Below are positions 25,543 to 33,466 of a stretch of DNA of 64,000 nucleotides, one piece after another. This DNA is from CAZYFH01 sp965197395 (lineage in GTDB: Bacteria > Acidobacteriota > Vicinamibacteria > Vicinamibacterales > UBA8438). The DNA lies in assembly GCA_965197395.1 (NCBI GenBank), contig CBDANB010000005.1, positions 372,001-436,000 of the forward strand. The letters run 5' to 3'. Position 1 is the first letter of the stretch; each line of letters starts with the position of its first letter. The notes under the pieces were generated by a model. That model did no database searches and had not been told where the DNA came from. It was given only the letters and a program-made list of their open reading frames with translations. The position numbers and the translations under genes were made by a program.

Positions 25543-27645
25543 TCAGTGCGGGTCCGCCTGGCCCCCCTGCACCATCTCGTGCAGGGCCAACGCGACGAGG
25601 CCGTCCTGCAGCTGCACGATTACGTACTGCGTGCCTTCGTGCATCCAGCTCGACATCCCGTATCGCGTCACGCCAGGAATCTCCACCGCACCGAGTCGTT
25701 CCCCGGTGCGCTTATCGATGCCGAAGAGGTATGGGGTGTTGTCAGCCGTCCGGCCTCCAGCCATGAGCATCGTTGGCGTGACGACCATGGCGGTCCCGCC
25801 GGCACGTCCACGATTGACTTCGACGCCATCGACGCCCTGCAGGAGCGGGTGATTCCTGATGAGCTCCTGCTCCTCCTGCGATGCGTCCCCGTTCGGGATC
25901 ACCCACAGATGCTCGCCCGTGTTCATGTCGATCGCCGTAATCCGCCCGAGCGGACCCTTCCAGATCGGGAGGCCGTCGATGGTGGCATCAGGCCCTCCAC
26001 CGACGGTCGTTGCCACGGCGGACCAGTCGGAGTGTGTCACCCCCGACTGCTCCCGTTCGTCGAGCTCCGACTCATTGCCGGGTAACACCTGCAACCTGAA
26101 ACAGCCGCTCCCCGACGTGACGAACATGACCCCCGACACGGGATCGGCGACGGGTGGCCCGGTGATGTTCGTGCCGCCCCCTCCGCCGGGACAGTTCCAC
26201 GCTGGGCCGGCCGGGTCGTCGATGTGGGTGGGCGGGTTGAACATCGGGCTGAAGAGGTTGTTCTCCACCGCCACGCGACGAGCCGCTTCCAACACCGCAG
26301 GTGTGTAGTCGATCAGATGCTCCTCGGTCCGACCCTGAAGATCGAAGGGCGCTGGCCATGTCGGGAAGGGTTGCGTCGCAGACAGCTTCTCGCCTGGGAC
26401 GTTCGACTCCGGGACCGGCCGCTCCTCGATGGGCCAGATCGGTTCGCCCGTCTCTCGGTTCAGCGCATACACCCAGGCCTGCTTCGTCGCCTGGAAGATC
26501 CCCTTGATCTCACGCCCGTCCACGGTCACGTCCATGAGGATCGGCGCCGTGGGCGTGTCGTAGTTCCAGACGTCGTGGTGGACCATCTGGTGGTGCCACC
26601 GCCGCTCCCCGGTTTCGACGTCGAGCGCGATCAGGCTCGCGGCGAACAGGTTGTTACCGGGGCGGAAGCCGCCGTAGTAGTCGATCGTGGCGCTGTTGGT
26701 CGGAATGTAGACCAGGCCGAGCTCCGGGTCGGCCGACATCGGAGCCCACGAGGAGACGTCTCCGGTCCACTCCCACGCGTCGTTCTCCCAGGTATCGTGT
26801 CCGAATTCACCAGGTCGTGGAACGACGTGGAACTTCCACTTCAAGTCGCCCGTCCGGGCGTCGTAGGCGAGGATGTCGCCGGGCACGTTCTCGATCCGCG
26901 TCTGCAGATAGCCCTGCTCGGCCGAGTTGCCGACCACCACCGTGCCGTTGACCACGATGGGCGGTGACGAGTTGGTGATGTAGCCGATCTCCAACGGAAT
27001 CCCGACGTTCGGGTCGTAGGGCCGGTCCATGCTGGTCCACGGGCCCCAATCCGCGATCAGATCCTCGACCATGTCCACCGTCCCACTCGTGCCGAAGTCC
27101 GGTATGTCCACCGGGCGTCCCCAGTTCTCGAGTGGGCGGCCGGTCTCGGCGTCGAGTGCGTGGAGGAAGAAGCCGGGGCTCGAGATCAAGACCACCCCTC
27201 GACCGTCGATCTCGGTGTACGCGATGCCCTTCCCGTAGCCCTTGCGCATCGAGTACTCGTAGCGAGGGGTTTTCGGCTCGGTGAAGCTCCAAATGAGCTC
27301 GCCGGTCGCCGGGTCGAGGGCGACGACGTGACGGCGGTTGCCGCTGACCGTGATGAGCTTGCCGTCGATATAGGTGGGCGTGGCTCGCGCCGTGCTCGGG
27401 CCGAAGCTGGCCGCGTCCCAGCGCCACGCGATCTCCAATTCCTCAAAATTCGAGGGCGTGATCTGCTCCGCCGGCGAATACCGCGTGTGCCAGGCGTCGC
27501 CACCCAGATAGGTCCAATGCCCCTCTTCGGTCCCGGGCCCCTGCGCGGTCACCGACCCGGTGGCCCAGAGACCGCAGGCCACTGCCGCCGCGAGCCCGAG
27601 CAAGAATGGTCGTGTTCGAGTGGCCCCACGTCGTTTGCCGTTCAT
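25543..27645 (-). CDS. PQQ-dependent dehydrogenase, membrane-type quinoprotein fold
   Basis: From the ATG at 27645 (GGAG upstream) the product is 700 residues with a signal peptide ending SVTAQ. It shows the quinoprotein layout: HWTYLGGDAWHTRYSPAEQI, GELIWSFTEPKT, HVVPRPGEFGHDTWENDAWE, YYGGFRPGNNLFAASLIALD, HHDVWNYDTPTAPILMDVTV near the active-site blade, then ADPVSGVMFVTSG and YLFGIDKRTGERLGAV. This subgroup resembles glucose/quinate-type quinoproteins without their membrane anchor. There is no heme motif. An electron acceptor is not encoded adjacent, unless the cupredoxin fusion protein upstream serves. Substrate is unknown. Confidence 0.75.
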   Translation of the reverse strand: MNGKRRGATRTRPFLLGLAAAVACGLWATGSVTAQGPGTEEGHWTYLGGDAWHTRYSPAEQITPSNFEELEIAWRWDAASFGPSTARATPTYIDGKLITVSGNRRHVVALDPATGELIWSFTEPKTPRYEYSMRKGYGKGIAYTEIDGRGVVLISSPGFFLHALDAETGRPLENWGRPVDIPDFGTSGTVDMVEDLIADWGPWTSMDRPYDPNVGIPLEIGYITNSSPPIVVNGTVVVGNSAEQGYLQTRIENVPGDILAYDARTGDLKWKFHVVPRPGEFGHDTWENDAWEWTGDVSSWAPMSADPELGLVYIPTNSATIDYYGGFRPGNNLFAASLIALDVETGERRWHHQMVHHDVWNYDTPTAPILMDVTVDGREIKGIFQATKQAWVYALNRETGEPIWPIEERPVPESNVPGEKLSATQPFPTWPAPFDLQGRTEEHLIDYTPAVLEAARRVAVENNLFSPMFNPPTHIDDPAGPAWNCPGGGGGTNITGPPVADPVSGVMFVTSGSGCFRLQVLPGNESELDEREQSGVTHSDWSAVATTVGGGPDATIDGLPIWKGPLGRITAIDMNTGEHLWVIPNGDASQEEQELIRNHPLLQGVDGVEVNRGRAGGTAMVVTPTMLMAGGRTADNTPYLFGIDKRTGERLGAVEIPGVTRYGMSSWMHEGTQYVIVQLQDGLVALALHEMVQGGQADPH

Positions 27646-27739
27646 CGTTTCTACTCCTGCAATCTCGTCGGCGCGGCCGGAGCAAGACCGCCCTCCGGGC
27701 GTCATCGTAGCATTACCACCAACAGACGCGACACGCGCT

Positions 27740-28270
27740 TCAGTCCACCTTGCGGTATTTCCGAATCGTTTCGCCCGTCGTGCGCTTGAGCACGAACGTG
27801 CGAGCCGGGACGTCGTATTCCCAACGCAGCACATCACCGACCAGCACGATCATGTGGCCGTCACGCGTGATCTCGAACGTCCGCATCTGGATGGGGTTCG
27901 AGCCGGTGACCCGCAGGTCGACGTTCTCCGGCGACGGGCCACGCAGATCCTCGGATCGTTCGTACCCGTAGGTCCACGACGTCGGTCCCCAACGATACGC
28001 CCCGTACCCGGCAGTGGACTCGAAATCCGTTGGGCCAACGCGATGCCGCGTGGCCATCACGAGCCCGTCGTGCACCATCCAGCGCCCCTCCATCTGCGGA
28101 GACCGAAGCACCTGATCACCCACGTGCCATTCGACGAGCTCCCACGTGCCTTCGATGACGGACCGCACGTCGGGAGGCGGCTGGCCGTCTTGGGCGTCCG
28201 CGAATCCCGCCGTCAGGAACACCATGAGGGCTGCGGCACAGACGGCGCCGCGTTCTGGTCTGGGCATCAT
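27740..28270 (-). CDS. Secreted lipocalin-like domain protein
   Basis: The product is 176 residues from an ATG pair at 28270/28267, 5 bp after GGAGG. Signal peptide MMPRPERGAVCAAALMVFLT ends near FADAQ. The core opens with GTWELVEWHVGDQVLRSPQM and EGRWMVHDGLVMATRH, and runs through repeated beta strands to MIVLVGDVLRWEYDVPARTF, as in small lipocalin-like domains. A bound ligand cannot be guessed. The gene begins only 14 bp after the stop of the quinoprotein-cupredoxin gene, so they form an operon. Confidence 0.65.
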   Translation of the reverse strand: MMPRPERGAVCAAALMVFLTAGFADAQDGQPPPDVRSVIEGTWELVEWHVGDQVLRSPQMEGRWMVHDGLVMATRHRVGPTDFESTAGYGAYRWGPTSWTYGYERSEDLRGPSPENVDLRVTGSNPIQMRTFEITRDGHMIVLVGDVLRWEYDVPARTFVLKRTTGETIRKYRKVD

Positions 28271-28284
28271 CCCGTCCTCCAGTA

Positions 28285-30369
28285 TCAGGGCTCGACCGTG
28301 ATCTCTCCGATCGCCCAGGGGTGGTCCGTACAGTGGTAGCGGAACGTGCCGGGTGCGTCGAAGGTGTGGTACTCGAACAGCCCGGGTGCGATGGCACCGG
28401 TGGTCCAGCTGCCGTCTCGCGCCGCGATGGTGTGTGCGATCTCGCCGTTGTTGATGAATCGCACGCGCGTGCCGGAGCCGACCTGGGCGCGCGGTGGGTT
28501 GAACGCGTGCTCGTCGATCGCGTGCCGGCTGCCGCCGAGCGACCACGAGGGGTTCTCGCGGAGCGTGGCGGTTTCGATCTCGTCGGTTTCTCGCGCCGGC
28601 GGGCCCACCCAGCGAACGAGGTCGGACAGCGGCTCTGAGGCCGGCTCGTCCCGCGGCGGCAGGTCGCCGTCGAGCGCGAACGCCCAGAGCTCGTTGCCCA
28701 TCGGGAGGACGATGTACTGCGTGCCGTCGACCGCGTAGGTGGACGCCGGTCCGGGCCGCATCCGTGCCCCCGCCGGGGTCGCCTGGAACGTCCACACGCG
28801 CGCCCCCGTGGCCGCGTCATAGGCGTCGAGCCGGCCATCGGCCGAGCCCCAGAACGCCAGGCCGCCGGCGGTCGTCAGCGGACCGCTCGTCGCCAGCCGC
28901 CCGCCTGGGAGCTCTTGCTTCCAGACCACGGTGTTGGTCCGCGGATCGACGGCCGCCAGGACGCCGGACGACTCGGGAAGCCCGATCCGGTCGTAGCCGG
29001 CGGGGCGGTTGTCGGAGATCCAGGGATCGTCGAAGCGCTTGGCACGTCCGACGTGCCCGCGCCCCTGCGCGTAGATGTAGCCAGTCTGCGGGCTGAAGGA
29101 CATCGGCGTGACGCGCACCATCGGGATCGGCGCACCGAGCGCAACGACGGCGTGCTGATCCACTGACGGTGGCGTGAACACGCTACAGCTCAGCTCGAAC
29201 GGTGGCGGCACCCGGTCGCGCCAGAAGGAACAGTCGGGGATGATGCTCTCCGCGCCGACGGGGTAGGGCTGGGTCGCCGCGGTGCGGAGGAACGCATCCT
29301 GCGGCACCGGCCGGTCCTCGATGGGGATGAGCGGTTCGCCGGTCTCCCGATCGAACAGGAAGAGGAGACCGTCGGCACGCATCGCCGCCAGCGCCTTACG
29401 GGACCGTCCATCCACCTCTACTTCGTAGAGCAGCAAGGGGGTCGCGATGTCGGCATCCCAGATGTCATGGCGAACCACCTGGTAGTGCCACCGCCGCTCG
29501 CCGGTTTCCATGTCGAGAGCCACGACGGAGGCGGTGAACAGGTTGTCGCCCGCGCGGATCTCCCCACCGAACATCGGCACCGGGTTGCCGGTCGAGAAGT
29601 AGACCATCCCCAGATCCGGATCGACCGTCCCGACCAGCCACACGCCGCCGCCGCCGACCTGCCAGATATCGGAGTCCTGCGGCCAGGTGTCGTGGCCGAA
29701 ATCGCCAGGACGGGGAACGACGAAGAACGTCCAGTCGATGGCGCCGGTCGCCGCATCGAGGGCGACGATGCGCCCCTGTCCGCCGGAATCGCCGTTCGCC
29801 ACGCCGACGAAGACCCGGCCGCGGGCCGCCATCGGCGCGGTGGTGACCGTCTCGCCGGCCTGCTGCGGCACGCTGCCGACCGACGTGACCCAGACGAGCT
29901 CGCCGGTGTTCTGGCGGAGCGCGGCGACCTGCGAGCTCCGGAGCCCCACGAACACGAGGGCGTCGCCCAGACCGACGCCCTGCCATGAAGGGACCATCCG
30001 CGCGGCATCGTCAGAAGTGCCCGGCTGCCATCGCCAGACCGTATCGCCGGTCGTGGCGTCGATGGCGAACACGTTGGCGCCGGCAGACACATAGAGGATG
30101 CCGTCCTTGACGACCGGTGTCGCCCGCGACGACACGCCGCCCTCGAGCCGCGTCACCCACGTCCCGCCGAGGCGGTCGACGGTGTCGGTCGAGATGTCGG
30201 TGAGCGTGGAGTAGCGCGAGCTCGAGTGGTCCCCCCCGGCGAACAGCCAGTCCTGTCCGGGATAGCCAGTACCATCGTCGGGAGCCTGACCTTCGACCGG
30301 GCCCGGCACGGCCAGGGCCACCACCCCGGCCGCGACTGCGGTGATGAGTCGATGTCGCGCTTCGCGCAT
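28285..30369 (-). CDS. PQQ dehydrogenase fused to a C-terminal cupredoxin domain
   Basis: The product is 694 residues with a signal peptide ending PVEGQ. Residues about 35-580 form the quinoprotein propeller (DWLFAGGDHSSSRYSTLTDI, VVPRPGDFGHDTWPQDSDIW, VVRHDIWDADIATPLLLYEV). The last 90 residues are a cupredoxin: RVRFINNGEIAHTIAARDGS gives one copper histidine and TFRYHCTDHPWAIGEITV gives the Cys and second His. The axial Met expected in 'H-P-W-M' is Ala. A fused copper domain would let electrons leave the PQQ site within one chain. GAGGAGAGG precedes the ATG. A CHEGN-family tail lies immediately upstream. Confidence 0.8.
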   Translation of the reverse strand: MREARHRLITAVAAGVVALAVPGPVEGQAPDDGTGYPGQDWLFAGGDHSSSRYSTLTDISTDTVDRLGGTWVTRLEGGVSSRATPVVKDGILYVSAGANVFAIDATTGDTVWRWQPGTSDDAARMVPSWQGVGLGDALVFVGLRSSQVAALRQNTGELVWVTSVGSVPQQAGETVTTAPMAARGRVFVGVANGDSGGQGRIVALDAATGAIDWTFFVVPRPGDFGHDTWPQDSDIWQVGGGGVWLVGTVDPDLGMVYFSTGNPVPMFGGEIRAGDNLFTASVVALDMETGERRWHYQVVRHDIWDADIATPLLLYEVEVDGRSRKALAAMRADGLLFLFDRETGEPLIPIEDRPVPQDAFLRTAATQPYPVGAESIIPDCSFWRDRVPPPFELSCSVFTPPSVDQHAVVALGAPIPMVRVTPMSFSPQTGYIYAQGRGHVGRAKRFDDPWISDNRPAGYDRIGLPESSGVLAAVDPRTNTVVWKQELPGGRLATSGPLTTAGGLAFWGSADGRLDAYDAATGARVWTFQATPAGARMRPGPASTYAVDGTQYIVLPMGNELWAFALDGDLPPRDEPASEPLSDLVRWVGPPARETDEIETATLRENPSWSLGGSRHAIDEHAFNPPRAQVGSGTRVRFINNGEIAHTIAARDGSWTTGAIAPGLFEYHTFDAPGTFRYHCTDHPWAIGEITVEP

Positions 30370-30375
30370 GCGGCG

Positions 30376-30417
30376 TTACCTCTCCTCGGCGCGGGCTCCA
30401 CCGAGCATGTTGCCCAT
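30376..30417 (-). pseudogene. CHEGN-family C-terminal relic (13 codons)
   Basis: The minus strand reads MGNMLGGARAEER then TAA, matching the very end of CHEGN paralogs (compare MPAMLGGARADER and MENTLTGARAEEK). It ends 6 bp before the quinoprotein-cupredoxin start and contains that gene's ribosome site. Everything upstream is replaced by the promoter region of the divergent gene at 30483. It therefore marks a lost CHEGN gene that once preceded the quinoprotein gene, as in the intact pair at 25246-22350. Confidence 0.65.
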
Positions 30418-30441
30418 CGGCCTTGTCGTTGCTGTGCTATC

Positions 30442-30462
30442 GTATCGGCGGTAAAACGATAC
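30442..30462. promoter_or_regulatory. Inverted repeat upstream of CHEGN paralog 5
   Basis: GTATCG and CGATAC are separated by nine bases, 21 bp before the start codon of the gene at 30483. Two overlapping TATCG units extend the left arm. It could be an operator or an mRNA hairpin near the ribosome site; nothing else supports a function. Confidence 0.3.
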
Positions 30463-30482
30463 TTGATGTGGGAGGTCCTCTG

Positions 30483-31472
30483 ATGACAGGTCGACGATCG
30501 ACAACCCGGCTGCTGACCCTTGCGTTCGTCGCGTTCGTCGCGTTCATGGCGGCGCCGGCGGTGACCCTGGCGCAGGAGGTTCCCGCGACACCGTGGGGGG
30601 CGCCGGATCTACAGGGCGTGTGGGATTTCCGGACCATCACGCCCCTCCAGCGGCCCGAAGACCTTGGTGAGAAGGCGCTGTACACGGCGGAGGAGGCGGC
30701 CAACCTCGAGCAGGAGGCTGTCGACCGCGCCATCGAACTATGGGAGGCGGACGCCCGCCGCACGGAGGCCGGCGCCAGCGTCGGTGGCTACAACAACTTC
30801 TGGATGGATCGGGGCACCAACGTCGCCGGGAACGGGCGCACGTCGCTGATCATCGACCCGCCGAACGGGCGGCTTCCTGAGGTGACGGAAGCCGGGCAGG
30901 CGCGCGCCGCCTCCCGCGGGTCGTTCAGCGAGGTCGCCAAGGAGTCGTATCTGAACTTCAGCGACGCCGATCGATGCATCATGGGATTCAATGCGGGACC
31001 GCCCATCACCTCGGGCGGCTACAACCAGAACGTGCAGCTCTTCCAGACGCCCGACACAGTCGCGTTGCTGACGGAGATGGTGCACACGGTTCGCGTCATT
31101 CCGATCGATGGACAGCCCATGCTCGACGACGGTGTTCGCCAGTGGTCTGGCGATTCGCGCGGGCACTGGGAAGGCAATACCCTCGTGGTCGAGACGGCTA
31201 ACTTCGACGCCAAGCGCGTCTGGCGCGGTTCGAGCCCCGGCATGCGGCTCGTCGAACGGTTCACCCGGCTTGATCAGGACACGCTCGACTACGAATACAC
31301 GGTGACCGACGCTGACACCTGGACCGCTCCGTGGACGGTGAACCTCCCAATGCGACGCAACGACCTCCCGGTGTTCGAGTACGCCTGTCACGAGGGGAAC
31401 TACTCGATGCCGGCGATGCTCGGCGGTGCGCGGGCCGACGAGCGCAAGGCCGCGGACGGCGGCGGCGAGTAA
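30483..31472 (+). CDS. CHEGN-family secreted protein, paralog 5
   Basis: From the ATG at 30483 (GGGAGG upstream) the product is 329 residues, with signal peptide ending VTLAQ. Landmarks are ATPWGAPDLQGVWDFRTITP, LQRPEDLGEKALYTAEEA, YNNFWMDRG, RTSLIIDPPNGRLPEVTE, ADRCIMGFNAGPP (first conserved Cys), VQLFQTPDTVALLTEMVHTV, GHWEGNTLVVETANF, LVERFTRLDQDTLDYEYTV and VFEYACHEGNYSMPAMLGGA (second conserved Cys). It is the most canonical copy and a good reference for the family. Its start abuts the relic of another copy on the opposite strand. Confidence 0.87.
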   Translation: MTGRRSTTRLLTLAFVAFVAFMAAPAVTLAQEVPATPWGAPDLQGVWDFRTITPLQRPEDLGEKALYTAEEAANLEQEAVDRAIELWEADARRTEAGASVGGYNNFWMDRGTNVAGNGRTSLIIDPPNGRLPEVTEAGQARAASRGSFSEVAKESYLNFSDADRCIMGFNAGPPITSGGYNQNVQLFQTPDTVALLTEMVHTVRVIPIDGQPMLDDGVRQWSGDSRGHWEGNTLVVETANFDAKRVWRGSSPGMRLVERFTRLDQDTLDYEYTVTDADTWTAPWTVNLPMRRNDLPVFEYACHEGNYSMPAMLGGARADERKAADGGGE

Positions 31473-31579
31473 GCCGGCCGCTCCCGTTCTTCGGACACGG
31501 CTGCTTCATACACCGAGCTGCCGCCGGTCAGCGTGTCGACCGAACTCCACCGGTGTCGGCGTCGTCTGAGGAGTAGACG

Positions 31580-32484
31580 ATGGCCGACAGCCGATTCGGT
31601 TCTGACGCAACGGCTGGGAATCCGCCGCCGCCGCTGTGGCTGTGGCCCGGCGTGGTCGCCGTCGTGCTGCAGTGGCTGGCTTGGCTCGTCGTTCCAACCA
31701 TCGCACCCGGAGCCACGGCCAACATTGTCGGCGTAGCCACCGGATTCATCGGCGGGCTGGTGGTCGTGGTGTGGTGGGCGTTCTTCAGCCGGGCGCCTCG
31801 CGCCGACCGCTGGGGCGCTGCCGTTCTGATGATCGTCGCGCTGGTCGCGACACCGCGCATCCTGCACGAGTCCGTCGCGGCGGGGAATATGGGCCTTCAG
31901 TTCTATATCTACGCCGTCCCGACTCTGAGCCTCGCTTTCGTCGTCTGGGTGGTGGCCAGCCGTGCCTTTGCTGACGGACCCCGGGCCTCGGCATCGTGCA
32001 GCCGGCCCTGACCGCGGACGGCGACCTCTTGATCAGCATGAACGCCGGCTCTGCCATGCCACTCGGCACGCGCCGCTTCTCGGTCGCCCACGAACCGGGC
32101 GGATGGACCATCGAAGAGCGCTGGACGTCTCGCGGGCTGAAGCCTTCATTTAGTGACTTCGTCGTTCATGACGGTCATGCCTTCGGCTTCGACGGCGCCA
32201 TCCTCGCGTGCATCGATGTCGAGGATGGTACGCGGAAGTGGAAGGGCGGACGCTTCGGTCAGGGCCAGCTCGTCCTCCTGCCCGACCAGGACCTGCTGCT
32301 TGTGCTGTCGGAGCGGGGTGAGCTGGCGCTTGTCGAGGCGACGTCCGAACAGTTCACCGAGCTCGCGCGGTTCCCGGCCATCGAAGGCAAGACCTGGAAC
32401 CAGCCGGCGCTGGTCGGCGACGTCCTGCTGATTCGCAACTTTCGTGAGATGGCCGCCTTCCGGCTACCCCTCGCGGGCCTCTGA
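31580..32484 (+). pseudogene. Membrane-anchored PQQ-propeller gene with internal deletion
   Basis: The 5' part (31580 to about 31975) encodes four hydrophobic segments (LWPGVVAVVLQWLAWLVVPT, VATGFIGGLVVVVWWAFF, AAVLMIVALVATPRILHESV, TLSLAFVVWVVASRAF). A frame change near 31978 then leads into PGLGIVQPALTADGDLLISM and the last propeller blades, ending NQPALVGDVLLIRNFREMAA. Related acidobacterial proteins have four helices followed by a complete propeller of some 400 residues; here only about 160 residues of it remain. The joint shows both lost sequence and lost frame, so the gene is most likely dead. Each part could still be translated separately. Confidence 0.65.
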
Positions 32485-32535
32485 CAGGCGTGGGGCGGTC
32501 GCCCCTTTCGGACGCGCGCCCCGAAAAAGAAAGTC

Positions 32536-32560
32536 GTAGCGCAGGGCTTCAGCCCTGCTG
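32536..32560. repeat. Shortened single-hairpin palindromic repeat, copy 2
   Basis: GTAGCGC is followed by CAGGGCTTCAGCCCTG, giving one hairpin of the two-hairpin family without the second half. The same hairpin sequence is the one found in frame inside both kinase genes. It lies in the 150-bp gap before the PadR gene. Confidence 0.75.
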
Positions 32561-32572
32561 CGGCCCTCTCTC

Positions 32573-32617
32573 TTGACTCTCTATTACGTTATGCATAGTA
32601 TTACGTATTAGATACTA
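32573..32617 (+). promoter_or_regulatory. Sigma70-like promoter with overlapping dyad operator for padR
   Basis: TTGACT (32573-32578), a 17-bp spacer and TAGTAT (32596-32601) form a good housekeeping-type promoter in an unusually AT-rich stretch. TAGTAT is also the left arm of a perfect dyad with ATACTA (32612-32617), ten bases apart. PadR regulators commonly bind such dyads over their own promoter, so autorepression is likely. Confidence 0.65.
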
Positions 32618-32633
32618 CTACGGTAAACGAAGT

Positions 32634-32966
32634 ATGAAGAAACAGCCACAGGATGCTGGGTTTTCGGACCTTGGTCGGTTTTCGGAGCCGGCATTGCTGA
32701 TCATGATCAGTCTCGCCGGCGGGCCGAAGCACGGCTACGCGATGATCGAGGACATCGTCGGAGTCGCGGGGGTGCGGCTGGGTCCGGGAACGCTATACGG
32801 CGCGATCGCCCGACTGGAGTCGCGCGGCCTGATCGCCGCACTCGATCGCGACGACCGTCGCAACCCGTACCGGCTCACCGCGGCGGGCGAGCGGTCGCTG
32901 CGCGCCCGCCTGTCCAGCCTCGCCGCCGTCACCCGTGTCGGTGCAGAACGGCTGGTGGGTGCATGA
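32634..32966 (+). CDS. PadR-family transcriptional regulator
   Basis: The 110-residue product has the winged-helix core of the family: LLIMISLAGGPKHGYAMIED, GVRLGPGTLYGAIARLESRG and LIAALDRDDRRNPYRLTAAG. The 'G-T-L-Y-x-x-I-x-R-L' recognition helix is diagnostic. The length fits the short PadR-s2 group, which lacks a large C-terminal effector domain. Its stop overlaps the ATG of the downstream membrane protein (ATGA), the usual arrangement in Acidobacteriota, where PadR genes precede membrane or permease genes. A dyad overlaps its promoter. Confidence 0.9.
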   Translation: MKKQPQDAGFSDLGRFSEPALLIMISLAGGPKHGYAMIEDIVGVAGVRLGPGTLYGAIARLESRGLIAALDRDDRRNPYRLTAAGERSLRARLSSLAAVTRVGAERLVGA

Positions 32967-33466
32967 GCTGGTGGCTCAAGCTCTACCCGCGCGGTTGGCG
33001 AGAGCGGTACGGCGCCGAGGTCGAGGAGCTGGTGGCGTCCCAGCCGAGGTCCGTGCAACTTGTCATCGATCTGCTCGCCGGAGCCGTCGATGCCCACTGG
33101 AGACCGCAGGCGGCCACGCAGCCGATGGACCGAGCTGCGCGCGGCGATGAAGGAGGACCGGACATGATCCAACGCCTCATGAGTTGCCGAGTCAGTCAGC
33201 GGTTGAGTCGTGGAGACCAGTGGCTGTCGGGCGCGCTGACCATCGGTGGCTCGCTGGTCGTGGCGGCGATCTTGATGTTCGGAGGGGACAACCCCGTAGT
33301 CGAGACCTTCGCGCTGGTCATGCTCCCGGGCGTGTGGCACGTGTCGACGCAGCCGTTCTACCTGCGCGGCCACTCCGCCCGAGCCAAGGTGGTCCTGATC
33401 GGCGGCCCGCTGGTCGTGCTGACGGCGATCGCTGTGGCCACGATCTACCTCAACGACATCCTCTAG
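32963..33466 (+). CDS. Membrane protein coupled to PadR
   Basis: The product is 167 residues. The first 60 residues, MSWWLKLYPRGWRERYGAEV then EELVASQPRSVQLVIDLLAG, match the cytoplasmic prefix seen on PadR-linked membrane proteins ('L-Y-P-x-x-W-R-x-R-Y-G-x-E'). Two or three hydrophobic segments follow (LSGALTIGGSLVVAAILMFG, VVETFALVMLPGVWHVST, VVLIGGPLVVLTAIAVATIY). It overlaps padR by 4 bp, so it is probably co-produced and under the same control. Its role is unknown. Confidence 0.7.
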   Translation: MSWWLKLYPRGWRERYGAEVEELVASQPRSVQLVIDLLAGAVDAHWRPQAATQPMDRAARGDEGGPDMIQRLMSCRVSQRLSRGDQWLSGALTIGGSLVVAAILMFGGDNPVVETFALVMLPGVWHVSTQPFYLRGHSARAKVVLIGGPLVVLTAIAVATIYLNDIL

